Source: an uncultured Lachnospiraceae bacterium (GTDB lineage Bacteria > Bacillota > Clostridia > Lachnospirales > Lachnospiraceae). From it: DNA of 52,912 nucleotides. The stretch's first letter is position 1, and every line of letters begins with the position of its first letter. Made by a program: the position numbers and the translations under genes. The notes beneath the pieces were generated by a model, which did no database searches, was not told where the DNA came from, and was given only the letters and a program-made list of their open reading frames with translations. Of the stretch, positions 45,476 to 52,912 are shown piece after piece. Where the stretch lies: the NCBI GenBank assembly GCA_910585215.1, contig CAJUDQ010000014.1:28837-81748 (forward strand), in the 5' to 3' direction.

Positions 45476-46360
45476 ATGAAAAGAAATGACAGTCTGGAAC
45501 TGAAGATAATTCGTGTGGCGCTGCCTTTGCTGATTTATTACGGCATACAGCTTGTGGTGCAGACTTTTTTCGGTATCTATGCCATGATAAAAAAATTCGG
45601 GGATATTGAAGGAAGCGACAGCGCCGGTTATATTCTGGCATATAATTTTCTGGATAATACAGAGGAATATATCAATACTCACAGTTTGGTCGTTCTCCTT
45701 CTGGCCGCTGTACCGACAATTTGCATCTTATCTTTTATGATGAAAAGAGAATTTGGAGATACTGTTTTTTCAGAATGGGAAACTATTGGAAAAAAAGAAA
45801 TCCTGATTTTCGGGTGTATGGGAATTTTTATTGCATCAGGGCTTGGCAGACTGGTGCAGGTTTTGCCGATGGATAATATTATAGGCAGCTATCAGGCAAT
45901 TTCAGAAGAATTTGCAAACAATTCTCCCGTGTTTCAGATACTTACTCTGTGTATTGCAGCTCCAGTTGCCGAGGAAATGATATTTCGGGGAGTAATGTAT
46001 CGAAGACTTCTTGAATATACAGATAAAGTGATGGCAGTTATTATTACCGCAGCTCTTTTTGGAATTTATCATGGAAATTTGGTGCAGGCTGTCTATGCTC
46101 TGATTCTGGGAGTTTTGCTGTGCTTTGTCTATGATTCCTGCAAAAGTCTGGCAGCGCCGATATTTGTACATATGGCGTGTAATACAACATCACTGATTAT
46201 GATGCACTTTCCGGTCAGCCAGTATATTACAGACAGATTGATATTAAATATTGTGGTTATTATTCTGGAGTTGGCCGGTATGACATTTTTTACATGGATG
46301 TTATACAGTTTAAAGCAAAAAGAGAAAGAAAAAGAAGAGGAGAAGACGACAAATGTATGA
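45476..46360 (+). CDS. CPBP-family intramembrane metalloprotease
   Basis: A 294-residue membrane protein with about seven helices and the three CPBP (CAAX protease/Abi) motifs: E166-E167-x-x-x-R171 in AEEMIFRGVMYRRL, F-x-x-x-H199 in FGIYHGN, and H232-x-x-x-N236 in HMACNTTS. The catalytic residues are intact. Family members process prenylated proteins in eukaryotes and are linked to bacteriocin immunity or signalling in bacteria. The last eight bases overlap the start of the glf gene. Confidence 0.9.
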   Translation: MKRNDSLELKIIRVALPLLIYYGIQLVVQTFFGIYAMIKKFGDIEGSDSAGYILAYNFLDNTEEYINTHSLVVLLLAAVPTICILSFMMKREFGDTVFSEWETIGKKEILIFGCMGIFIASGLGRLVQVLPMDNIIGSYQAISEEFANNSPVFQILTLCIAAPVAEEMIFRGVMYRRLLEYTDKVMAVIITAALFGIYHGNLVQAVYALILGVLLCFVYDSCKSLAAPIFVHMACNTTSLIMMHFPVSQYITDRLILNIVVIILELAGMTFFTWMLYSLKQKEKEKEEEKTTNV

Positions 46361-47495
46361 TTGTATTATAATAGGAAGCGGATTTGCAGGAGCCACGGCG
46401 GCGGATATTCTGGCAAGAGAAAAAGGGAAAAAGGTTCTTGTGCTGGAAAAGCGTTCTCATATTGGGGGAAACTGCTATGATGTGGAGGATAAACACGGCA
46501 TACTGATTCATCAGTATGGGCCGCATATTTTCCATACTGATAACAAAGAGGTATATGAGTATCTCTCCATGTTTACAGAGTGGTATGAGTATTCTCATGA
46601 GGTAGAGGGATATATCGATGGAGAATATATGCCTGTTCCATTTAATCTGAATACTTTAAGACAGGTATATGGAGAGGAAAAAGCCAAAATACTGGAAGAA
46701 AAGTTAAAGGCGGCATATGGAGAAGGAAGCAGAGTGCCGATTCTGGAGTTGAGAAAAAATAAGGACAAGGATATTCAGGATATTGCAGAATTTGTTTATC
46801 AGAAAATATTTTTAAAATATACCATGAAACAGTGGGGACAGAAACCGGAAGAAATAGACCCCGCAGTAACAGGAAGAGTACCTGTGCTGATTTCCCATGA
46901 TAATCGCTATTTTCAGGACTCTTATCAGGGAATGCCGTTAAGGGGCTATACGCCTATATTTGAAAAAATGCTGTCGCATCCTGATATCGAAGTGCGGACA
47001 AGAGTTGATGCGCTGTCGGTGCTCCGCTTTCGAAAAGATGGAGTAATATTGTATAATGGACGGGTATTTAACGGAACGGTTATTTATACTGGGCCTATCG
47101 ACGAATTATTTGACTGCCAATATGGAAGGCTGCCATACAGAAGCCTTGAATTTGAGCTTGAATATTTACAGAAAGATGAATATCAGCCGAAAGCTGTGGT
47201 AAACTATACAGTAAGTGAAGATTACACAAGGATTACGGAATTTAAGAAGCTTACGGGGCAAAAAGCAAACGGGACTACCATTATGAGAGAGTACCCAAGG
47301 GCGTATACAGGGGAAAAAGGACAAATACCGTATTATGCTATCTCCAATGCGGAAAATAACAGGTTATATAAAAGATACAAACAATTGGCGCAGAACTATA
47401 AAAATATGTATCTTCTCGGAAGACTGGCGGAATATAAATATTATAATATTGACGCTATTGTGGCCCGCGCATTAAAGGCTGCAAGAAATCTTTAA
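46353..47495 (+). CDS. glf: UDP-galactopyranose mutase
   Basis: A 380-residue flavoenzyme that converts UDP-galactopyranose to UDP-galactofuranose for surface glycans. The FAD-binding GxGxxG motif is IIGSGFAGATAA, followed by SHIGGNCYD and HQYGPHIFHT, and the substrate tyrosines lie in the middle. Length is usual. The start overlaps the CPBP gene by eight bases. With the glycosyltransferase next to it, this fits a galactofuranose-containing polysaccharide, although no galactofuranosyltransferase motif is evident. Confidence 0.96.
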   Translation: MYDCIIIGSGFAGATAADILAREKGKKVLVLEKRSHIGGNCYDVEDKHGILIHQYGPHIFHTDNKEVYEYLSMFTEWYEYSHEVEGYIDGEYMPVPFNLNTLRQVYGEEKAKILEEKLKAAYGEGSRVPILELRKNKDKDIQDIAEFVYQKIFLKYTMKQWGQKPEEIDPAVTGRVPVLISHDNRYFQDSYQGMPLRGYTPIFEKMLSHPDIEVRTRVDALSVLRFRKDGVILYNGRVFNGTVIYTGPIDELFDCQYGRLPYRSLEFELEYLQKDEYQPKAVVNYTVSEDYTRITEFKKLTGQKANGTTIMREYPRAYTGEKGQIPYYAISNAENNRLYKRYKQLAQNYKNMYLLGRLAEYKYYNIDAIVARALKAARNL

Positions 47496-47539
47496 ATATC
47501 TGGAGGAAATTTGATTGAAAAAAAGTTGAGGAAAATAAA

Positions 47540-48556
47540 ATGAAATTATTAAGTATTGCCGTACCATGCTATAATTCACAGGATTATATGGAACACTGTG
47601 TTGAGACGCTTGTCAGCGGAGGAGAGGAAGTGGAAGTCATTATTATAAATGACGGTTCACAGGATGAAACACATAATATAGCACGAATGTTAAGTGAAAA
47701 ATATCCTTCTATCGTAAAATATGTAAACCAGGAAAATAAAGGACACGGCGGGGCTGTCAATACTGGTCTTGAACATGCACAGGGTATTTTTTTCAAGGTG
47801 GTGGACAGTGATGACTGGGTAGATGAAGAAGCATTTCGCAAGGTTTTGAATACACTTCGATATATGGTGGAAAATAAAAAGGAGCTGGATATGCTGCTGG
47901 CAAATTTTGTCTATGACAAACTGGGTGTCAGGCGCAAAAAAGTGATGAAATATAAAAATATTTTTCGTACAAAGAGAATTACTCATTGGGACGGACATGT
48001 ACATTTCCGGTTGACGCAGTATATTCTTATGCATTCTGTCATATATAGAACACAGATGTTAAAGGACTGTGGACTTCGTCTGCCTGAGCATACTTTTTAT
48101 GTGGATAATATTTTTGTCTTTCATCCGCTTCCCTACGTTAAAAAGCTGTGCTATATTGACGTAAACCTGTATCATTATTTTATCGGCAGAGAAGACCAGT
48201 CTGTCAATGAAAAGGTGATGATATCGAGAATCGACCAGCATATCAGAGTGGCAAAGCTTATGATAGAGGATTACCTCGGTATGGAGGTAAAAAGTGAAAA
48301 TTTGAATCATTATATGTTGCAGTATTTGAATATGATGATGTGTATTGGCTCCATTATGCTGATTTTATCAGGAAAAGAGGAGGACTTAGAGAAAAAGAAG
48401 GAATTCTGGCTCTGGCTGAAGGAAAAAGATGAGGGCCTGTATAAAAGATTTCGCTATTCATTGCTTGGCATATGGATGAATCTTCCAGGAAAAGCAGGCA
48501 GAAAGCTTTCAATATTTGGTTATCATATGGCGAATAAAATATTTGGATTTAATTGA
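47540..48556 (+). CDS. Family 2 glycosyltransferase
   Basis: A 338-residue GT-A type glycosyltransferase with the nucleotide-sugar fold opening AVPCYNSQDYMEHCVETL and INDGSQDETHNIA, and the metal-binding FKVVDSDDW (DxD). NKGHGGAVNTGLEHA is a family motif. A C-terminal half (about 200-330) is helical and has no membrane helices. It starts 45 bases after glf and probably transfers the sugar supplied by it to a surface polymer. The acceptor is unknown. Confidence 0.9.
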   Translation: MKLLSIAVPCYNSQDYMEHCVETLVSGGEEVEVIIINDGSQDETHNIARMLSEKYPSIVKYVNQENKGHGGAVNTGLEHAQGIFFKVVDSDDWVDEEAFRKVLNTLRYMVENKKELDMLLANFVYDKLGVRRKKVMKYKNIFRTKRITHWDGHVHFRLTQYILMHSVIYRTQMLKDCGLRLPEHTFYVDNIFVFHPLPYVKKLCYIDVNLYHYFIGREDQSVNEKVMISRIDQHIRVAKLMIEDYLGMEVKSENLNHYMLQYLNMMMCIGSIMLILSGKEEDLEKKKEFWLWLKEKDEGLYKRFRYSLLGIWMNLPGKAGRKLSIFGYHMANKIFGFN

Positions 48557-48608
48557 TTTCAGGAAATGTGAAAATGAAAAAAATTTTGAGAAAAAAGTAA
48601 AAAAGTAG

Positions 48609-48637
48609 TTGACAAATTTGTTTTGCTGGTATATACT
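48609..48637 (+). promoter_or_regulatory. Promoter of the tRNA pair
   Basis: TTGACA (48609-48614), 17 bases, TATACT (48632-48637), close to consensus. It lies 35 bases before tRNA-Val. Confidence 0.8.
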
Positions 48638-48671
48638 GTTAAAGCAGTCCGATTGAGGCGCAAAAAGATGT

Positions 48672-48744
48672 GGGATCTTAGCTCAGCTGGGAGAGCATCT
48701 GCCTTACAAGCAGAGGGTCATAGGTTCGAGCCCTATAGGTCCCA
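48672..48744 (+). tRNA. tRNA-Val (anticodon TAC)
   Basis: 73 bases fold as a full cloverleaf: acceptor GGGATCT with AGGTCCC (one G-U pair), D arm GCTC/GAGC, anticodon stem TCTGC/GCAGA with loop CTTACAA (anticodon TAC, 48705-48707), T arm ATAGG/CCTAT with TTCGAGC. The CCA end is not encoded. Confidence 0.97.
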
Positions 48745-48771
48745 TTCCTTTTTTCTTCGATGGACAAATAT

Positions 48772-48845
48772 GGCTAAGTAGCTCAGATGGCTAGAGCACA
48801 CGGTTCATACCCGTGGTGTCAGGGGTTCGACTCCCTTCTTAGCCA
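48772..48845 (+). tRNA. tRNA-Met, elongator type (anticodon CAT)
   Basis: 74 bases fold as a cloverleaf: acceptor GGCTAAG with CTTAGCC, anticodon stem CACGG/CCGTG with loop TTCATAC (anticodon CAT, 48806-48808), and T loop TTCGACT. The stem lacks the three G-C pairs of an initiator, so it is elongator Met; tRNA-Ile2 (CAT) is the less likely alternative. CCA is not encoded. Confidence 0.93.
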
Positions 48846-48854
48846 GGTTTCAGG

Positions 48855-48887
48855 CTCCCGGAACAGTGTTGTTCCTGGGAGTTTTTT
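48855..48887 (+). terminator. Terminator of the tRNA transcript
   Basis: CTCCCGGAACA pairs with TGTTCCTGGGAG with one bulged A, followed by six T. Confidence 0.88.
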
Positions 48888-48965
48888 GTTATAAAAAAAT
48901 CTCCATATTTTTTAAAATGAAGAAAGGCTTTTACAAATCATAATAATGATAGAAAAGAGGTAATT

Positions 48966-49553
48966 ATGAGAATTGGAATGGGATATGATGTTCATAAATT
49001 GACAGAGGGTAGAAAATTGATTTTAGGGGGAGTGGAAATTCCTTATGAAAAAGGACTTTTGGGACATTCAGATGCAGATGTGCTGATTCATGCGATTATG
49101 GATGCTCTTTTGGGAGCTGCCGCGCTGGGAGATATCGGACAGCATTTTCCCGATACGGACCCGCAGTATAAAGGGATATCAAGTATTCTGCTTTTGGAAC
49201 ATGTAGGAAAACTGCTGGAAGACCATTTATATATTATAGGAAATATCGATGCGACTGTAATTGCACAGAAGCCAAAGCTTGCTCCTTACAGAGAGCAGAT
49301 GAAAAAGAATATTGCCAAAGCATTGAAGATATCAGAACATCAGATTTGCGTCAAGGCTACTACAGAGGAAGGTCTTGGATTTACCGGAAGAAGAGAAGGA
49401 ATGGCTGCTCAGGCGATAGTTCTTTTAAATACAGTGGAAAATTATATGTATGATTATAATCTGTCAGATGTTATGACTGATAAGGAAGAAGCTGCAAAAA
49501 GAAATTGTATAAATTGTCTGGGCTGTACAAGAAAGGCTGAAGGCGAGTTATGA
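48966..49553 (+). CDS. ispF: 2-C-methyl-D-erythritol 2,4-cyclodiphosphate synthase with C-terminal Cys tail
   Basis: A 195-residue enzyme of the MEP isoprenoid pathway that makes the cyclodiphosphate. The zinc site has D8 and H10 in MGYDVHKL, and GHSDADVLIHAIMDALLGAA, DIGQHFPDTD and EEGLGFTGRREG are the family motifs. The core ends near residue 157. A further 38 residues, ending in a C181-x-x-C184-x-x-C187 cluster (NCINCLGC), are not part of the usual IspF, which has about 157-162 residues. The cluster could bind metal, and the later MEP enzymes IspG and IspH are iron-sulfur proteins. The stop overlaps the next start by four bases (ATGA). Confidence 0.94.
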   Translation: MRIGMGYDVHKLTEGRKLILGGVEIPYEKGLLGHSDADVLIHAIMDALLGAAALGDIGQHFPDTDPQYKGISSILLLEHVGKLLEDHLYIIGNIDATVIAQKPKLAPYREQMKKNIAKALKISEHQICVKATTEEGLGFTGRREGMAAQAIVLLNTVENYMYDYNLSDVMTDKEEAAKRNCINCLGCTRKAEGEL

Positions 49554-50458
49554 GCAGGTATGAGTTAAAGGAAGTAAAGTATGAAGATTACTGGGAACTT
49601 CGAAAGCTGTTTTCATTAAGATATGCGCAGACCTGCGAAAATATTATTACAAACAGTTATATTTGGAAAGATTATTATAAGGCAAGATATGTGACAGACA
49701 AAGAAGGGCTGTTCTGGATTTATCAGCTTCAGGGGGAATATTTTACGGCATCGCCGGTGTGCAGTGATAAAAATGTGGAAAAATATTTTTTGATGGCGAA
49801 GGAATATTTTAATCAGGAATTAAAGCAAAAGCTGGTAATGTATACGGTAGATGAAAAGCTGGTAGAACAGCTGAAGCTTTCAGAAAGTCAGTATACTGTG
49901 GAGGAAGACAGGCGGTATTTTGATTATGTTTATGATGCAGAGGCTCTTCGTATGCTGTCAGGAAAGAAATATCATAAAAAAAAGAATCATGTCAATGCAT
50001 TTCACAAGGAATATGACGGCAGATATCAGTGCAGAATCATGACGGAAAGTGATGCAAAACTTATCAGTGCATATCTTGATAAATGGCATGGCATGAGAGA
50101 AATTGAAGATGAGTATCACAGAGATGAATATGAACTTCGGGGCATTAAAGAACTGGTGATTCACAGTGGAAATATCAATATGGATATGTTTGGTGTTTTT
50201 ATTGACGGAAAACTGGAGGCATTTACACTTGGAACTTATCTGAAAAGAGAAGAAACCGCCTATATTCATGTGGAAAAGGCAAATCCTGAAATCAGAGGAT
50301 TATATCCTTTTATCAACCAGCAGTTTTTGATACAATGTTTTCCTACGGCAAAACTTGTCAACAGGGAGGACGATATGGGGCTGGAAGGATTGAGAAAGGC
50401 AAAAATGTCCTATAATCCTTGTTATATGGCAAAAAAATTTAATATATATGAAAAATAG
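49550..50458 (+). CDS. DUF2156-type protein
   Basis: A 302-residue soluble protein with two GNAT-like halves, of the DUF2156 family related to the aminoacyltransferase domain of phosphatidylglycerol lysyltransferase (MprF). Features are LRYAQTCENIITNSYIWKDY, KKYHKKKNHVNAFHKEY, and EKANPEIRGLYPFINQQF. It lacks the membrane domain of MprF. The start overlaps ispF by four bases, so translation is coupled. Substrate unknown. Confidence 0.88.
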   Translation: MSRYELKEVKYEDYWELRKLFSLRYAQTCENIITNSYIWKDYYKARYVTDKEGLFWIYQLQGEYFTASPVCSDKNVEKYFLMAKEYFNQELKQKLVMYTVDEKLVEQLKLSESQYTVEEDRRYFDYVYDAEALRMLSGKKYHKKKNHVNAFHKEYDGRYQCRIMTESDAKLISAYLDKWHGMREIEDEYHRDEYELRGIKELVIHSGNINMDMFGVFIDGKLEAFTLGTYLKREETAYIHVEKANPEIRGLYPFINQQFLIQCFPTAKLVNREDDMGLEGLRKAKMSYNPCYMAKKFNIYEK

Positions 50459-50526
50459 TATTTGAAAAATAGTATAATATAAAGAAATCTATGTCTTAAA
50501 TAAAAGATAAATCAGAGGGACAGACT

Positions 50527-51351
50527 GTGAAAATAGAAATTTTAAAAGGGAAAGAAATTCAAAAAACGCGTGCATTATATGAAGAAGTATTTCAAGATTC
50601 CAGAGAATATACGGAGTATTTTTATAAAAAGGTCCAAAAAGATGGAATCTGTTTTGCAATGGAGGAAAATAACAAAATAATATCTGAGCTTTTTCTGATT
50701 CCAAAACGCATGGTTTGTGATCATAATATCATAGATGCTTTATATGTGTATGGAGTTGCAACAAAAGAACAGTACCGTGGACAGGGCTGTATGGATAAGT
50801 TAATGAAGCAGGCTCTTTATTATGCCAAAGACAGTACAACAGAGTTTCTTTATCTTATTCCTGTCAGTCCTGCTCTGTATGAGAGATATGGTTTTCATAC
50901 CGTAAAACAGGGAGAAATACGGATGTGGGAGCTGTCAGAAGAACCTGCTGAAATGACAGAATATAATTTTGAGCAGGTTTTTGAGTTTTATGATGAGCTT
51001 TATCAGGAAATAAACGGACTGGAAAAATCTTCTTCTGGCATATATCCGTTTCGTGACAAAGACTATCTTGCTGACAGAATCTGCCGTGCCAGAATAGAGG
51101 GAGGAGGAATGTATTTAATAAGAAAACGAAATGGAGAGACAGCAGGATTTGTAATTACAGGAGAGGAAGAGGGCGAGAGTGTAATTATGGATGTGGATGG
51201 AGAATATGAGAAAAAAGAGAAAATTGTAAAAGACTTTATGAACAAGCAGGGCAGAAGAAAAATAAAAGAATATGTATTTACAATTATGATAAAGGAATTA
51301 AAAGGGAGCCTGAAAAATATGACTTGGACAGCTTTTAACGATGAGATATAG
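50527..51351 (+). CDS. GNAT-family N-acetyltransferase
   Basis: A 274-residue acetyltransferase with the acetyl-CoA motif VATKEQYRGQGCMDKLM and the C-terminal part YLIPVSPALYERYGFH of the GNAT fold. The long C-terminal half (about 140-270) resembles the two-domain Eis type. The start is GTG at 50527, with GAGGGA six bases upstream. It lies 68 bases after the DUF2156 gene. Confidence 0.85.
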   Translation: MKIEILKGKEIQKTRALYEEVFQDSREYTEYFYKKVQKDGICFAMEENNKIISELFLIPKRMVCDHNIIDALYVYGVATKEQYRGQGCMDKLMKQALYYAKDSTTEFLYLIPVSPALYERYGFHTVKQGEIRMWELSEEPAEMTEYNFEQVFEFYDELYQEINGLEKSSSGIYPFRDKDYLADRICRARIEGGGMYLIRKRNGETAGFVITGEEEGESVIMDVDGEYEKKEKIVKDFMNKQGRRKIKEYVFTIMIKELKGSLKNMTWTAFNDEI

Positions 51352-51410
51352 TTATGTCGTTTGCAGAAAGCTCTATTTTTCAGACTGATGAAGATGCTAT
51401 AGGATAGATG

Positions 51411-51496
51411 TTCACTTCTTTTCGTCAAAATAATAGTATTTTTGGTAATTATTGTGAATTATTTGTGCAAAATGACGAAAATATCGAAAAAGTGAA
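51411..51496. repeat. Imperfect inverted repeat upstream of a membrane protein gene
   Basis: TTCACTTCTTTTCGTCAAAAT (51411-51431) is complementary to 51469-51496, with TGACGAAAA and AAGTGAA matching on either side of an 8-base insertion. TGTTCAC occurs at both outer edges. It could be a hairpin or operator for the downstream gene. A TATAAT at 51537-51542 lies next to it with a weak -35 (CTGACA, 51511). This gap of 249 bases holds no gene. Confidence 0.4.
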
Positions 51497-51600
51497 ATGT
51501 TCACAATTTCCTGACAACTTTTTGATGTTTTTGTTTTATAATAAGTTGTATACAGATATGTTTTTGAGGGAGGTCTGTAAAAACAGGAAAGGAGATTTGT

Positions 51601-52452
51601 ATGAAAAACAAAGAAACAGAAAAGGAGGTTGGTTATACGGGGCAGGAAAAGCTCAATACAGCGATTACTTTTATTGTGATAACAGCAGTAGTTATACTTA
51701 CAGCAGTGGTTGCTTTGATGGCTATACTTCAGCATGATTTTGAAAAAGCGGAAACAAAGTTTTTTGAAGATTTTACACTTTCATCTCCGCCGGAATTATG
51801 GGAGAGAGTGCCGGATTTGTTGATTTATCCATGGAATGAATATCATAAATATAGTACGCGTGAGCTATCACGGGAGCAGAATGAATTTTTGCAAGGGAAA
51901 AAAGTAGCGGAATGTATGGTGGATATGGTGAATTATGATAGTATTCTTATTCAGGACAAGGAGAGTGCGGTTTCACTGTTGTATGCCGAATCCCGCAGGT
52001 TATTGACTGATGATGATAAAGAATACTATGTATGGAATCAGATTCAGATTGAGGGAATTTATTTGTTTGCAATGGTTAACATGAGTGGGGAAATTTTTTC
52101 GTTTCGTTATGTGACGGATATGGAGTATGAAGGAATGGAGGCGATTCAATATGTGAGAGAGAGTTTTAAAAATACAGAAGATTTGTATTTTATGGGGCAT
52201 GAATTTAATGAGTTTGAAAATAATAGAAAGTTATTTATTGAAGCTGTAAATAGATATTTGACAAAATATGAAAATATGAGTACAGAAATATTTTATCAAA
52301 ATATAGATTTAAAAAAGAAGCCTACTGTTAAAGAAGAGAATGGGCATGTTGTATTAGTATATATATCAGAAGTAAAAACAGATTATTTTATTTTTCTTTA
52401 TTTAGACTGTAAAACTAAGAAAATTAGTGGATATCATCTGATGTTATATTAG
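51601..52452 (+). CDS. Unknown single-pass membrane protein
   Basis: A 283-residue protein with one membrane helix (about 22-45) and an extracellular C-terminal domain (about 50-280) without a recognisable motif. The segments WERVPDLLIYPWNEYHKYST, YVWNQIQIEGIYLFAMVN and YISEVKTDYFIFLYLDC suggest a mixed alpha/beta fold. AAGGAG precedes the ATG. It is the last clear gene of the contig. Its 3' half is more A/T-rich than the 5' half. I do not recognise a family. Confidence 0.65.
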   Translation: MKNKETEKEVGYTGQEKLNTAITFIVITAVVILTAVVALMAILQHDFEKAETKFFEDFTLSSPPELWERVPDLLIYPWNEYHKYSTRELSREQNEFLQGKKVAECMVDMVNYDSILIQDKESAVSLLYAESRRLLTDDDKEYYVWNQIQIEGIYLFAMVNMSGEIFSFRYVTDMEYEGMEAIQYVRESFKNTEDLYFMGHEFNEFENNRKLFIEAVNRYLTKYENMSTEIFYQNIDLKKKPTVKEENGHVVLVYISEVKTDYFIFLYLDCKTKKISGYHLMLY

Positions 52453-52465
52453 CTTAAAATATTAG

Positions 52466-52780
52466 AAATTTTTTATATTTAAAACTGACAGTGAAAATAA
52501 TCATAAAAATCAAGAATTAGTTAAATATTATAGAATACATAACACCAAAGAGGAGAATATACTTTTCTTTCAGACATCGTTTGCACTCTGGTTCTATGTC
52601 TTTAGGTTAAAGCCTGATGACCTGAAACGCAGTGATACTAAATTAGCAGCACTTCTCTCTGGCAGAAGTACTGTTAATAAGTACCAACGTTTTTATATAG
52701 TTTGTAAGAAAAGAATATTCTTCTTTTTGATTGTTTTTATTAATAAAGTTTTTAGAATGTTTATTTATGATGAATATTGA
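52466..52780 (+). pseudogene. Startless open frame of 104 codons, possibly a gene fragment
   Basis: After a TAG at 52463 a frame stays open until TGA at 52778. It has no ATG, GTG or TTG near its beginning; the first in-frame TTG is far inside. The middle (52560-52690) has higher GC and reads as a plausible protein, including LKPDDLKRSDTKLAALLSG. The outer parts are A/T-rich with little coding character. It may be a decayed 5'-truncated gene or chance. The rest of the gap up to the adapter shows nothing else. Confidence 0.3.
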
Positions 52781-52876
52781 TATAAAAAATTTGGGGGATA
52801 CTATTATATTTAAACAGTATAACTTTTTAATGATTATTACATCTAATAGTTAATTAAAATTATTGTTGAATCAACA

Positions 52877-52910
52877 AGATCGGAAGAGCACACGTCTGAA
52901 CTCCAGTCAC
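52877..52910 (+). other. Illumina TruSeq adapter read-through at the contig end
   Basis: The 34 bases beginning AGATCGGAAGAGC and continuing to CCAGTCAC match the standard Illumina adapter as I remember it. The two following bases may be the start of an index. It is not genomic sequence, so the true contig end lies at or before 52876. Confidence 0.95.
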
Positions 52911-52912
52911 TC

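Noticed and set aside
51408..51737. Frame of 109 codons overlapping the start of the unknown membrane protein
   Set aside because: No ribosome site, and the overlapping frame at 51601 has a good one and a membrane helix.
1..52912. CRISPR arrays, rRNA genes, insertion sequences, phage genes
   Set aside because: I saw no regularly spaced repeats, rRNA sequence, intact transposase or phage structural gene.

Overview
The window looks like one end of a draft contig from a low-GC, spore-forming Gram-positive of the Clostridia, most likely Lachnospiraceae. Supporting this are a complete spoVAA-AB-AC-AD-AE operon, A/T-rich intergenic DNA with strong sigma-A promoters and AGGAGG ribosome sites, a sortase-type surface protein, signal-II lipoproteins, a T-box-free lysine riboswitch ahead of dapA, and long carbohydrate ABC transporter operons. 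Species cannot be fixed from sequence alone. The last 36 bases carry an Illumina adapter, so the right edge is an assembly artefact and not biology.

Layout. 1-1.6 kb: the end of an unknown gene and a polyprenyl-phosphate sugar-1-phosphate transferase (polysaccharide initiation). 1.6-5.6 kb: a sensor island with an intact orphan histidine kinase, two signal-peptide-bearing surface proteins of similar design on either side of it, and an antisense remnant of a second, related kinase. 5.8-19.6 kb: one long carbohydrate-uptake operon under a consensus promoter. It holds a 1056-residue solute-binding protein fused to beta-rich modules, two permeases, an NHL/TPR/Yip1-like membrane protein, a DUF5696-like secreted protein, two more permeases with lysine-rich tails, and a second, lipidated solute-binding protein. 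No transporter ATPase is encoded. 19.7-23.6 kb: a separate operon of two cytoplasmic glycosidases (GH36-type alpha-galactosidase, GH43-type enzyme) that probably process the imported sugar.

23.7-27.1 kb (minus strand): spoVA operon for dipicolinate uptake into the spore, with candidate sigma-G promoters. 27.2-33.3 kb: class A penicillin-binding protein, YigZ-family protein, TypA/BipA GTPase, and a tandem-OB-fold SSB-like protein. 33.35-35.6 kb: lysine riboswitch, terminator, dapA and dapB. 35.7-41.1 kb: Gld-type ABC exporter (ATPase, permease, GldG-like, DUF4340-like) followed by a small lipoprotein. 41.2-44.3 kb: SPOR-domain amidase, then argS and a small membrane protein on the minus strand. 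44.4-48.6 kb: nucleoid-associated protein, CPBP protease, UDP-galactopyranose mutase, and a family 2 glycosyltransferase. 48.6-52.5 kb: tRNA-Val, tRNA-Met, IspF with a cysteine-rich tail, a DUF2156 protein, a GNAT acetyltransferase, and an unknown membrane-anchored protein. 52.46-52.9 kb: a startless open frame and the adapter.

The most interesting region is 5.8-19.6 kb. Two solute-binding proteins of very different architecture, two permease pairs, a beta-propeller membrane protein and a hydrolase-like DUF5696 protein are co-transcribed, which suggests a multi-component surface machine for capturing and trimming a complex glycan before import. That role is inference. The orphan-kinase island at 1.6-5.6 kb is the second candidate for an undescribed system.
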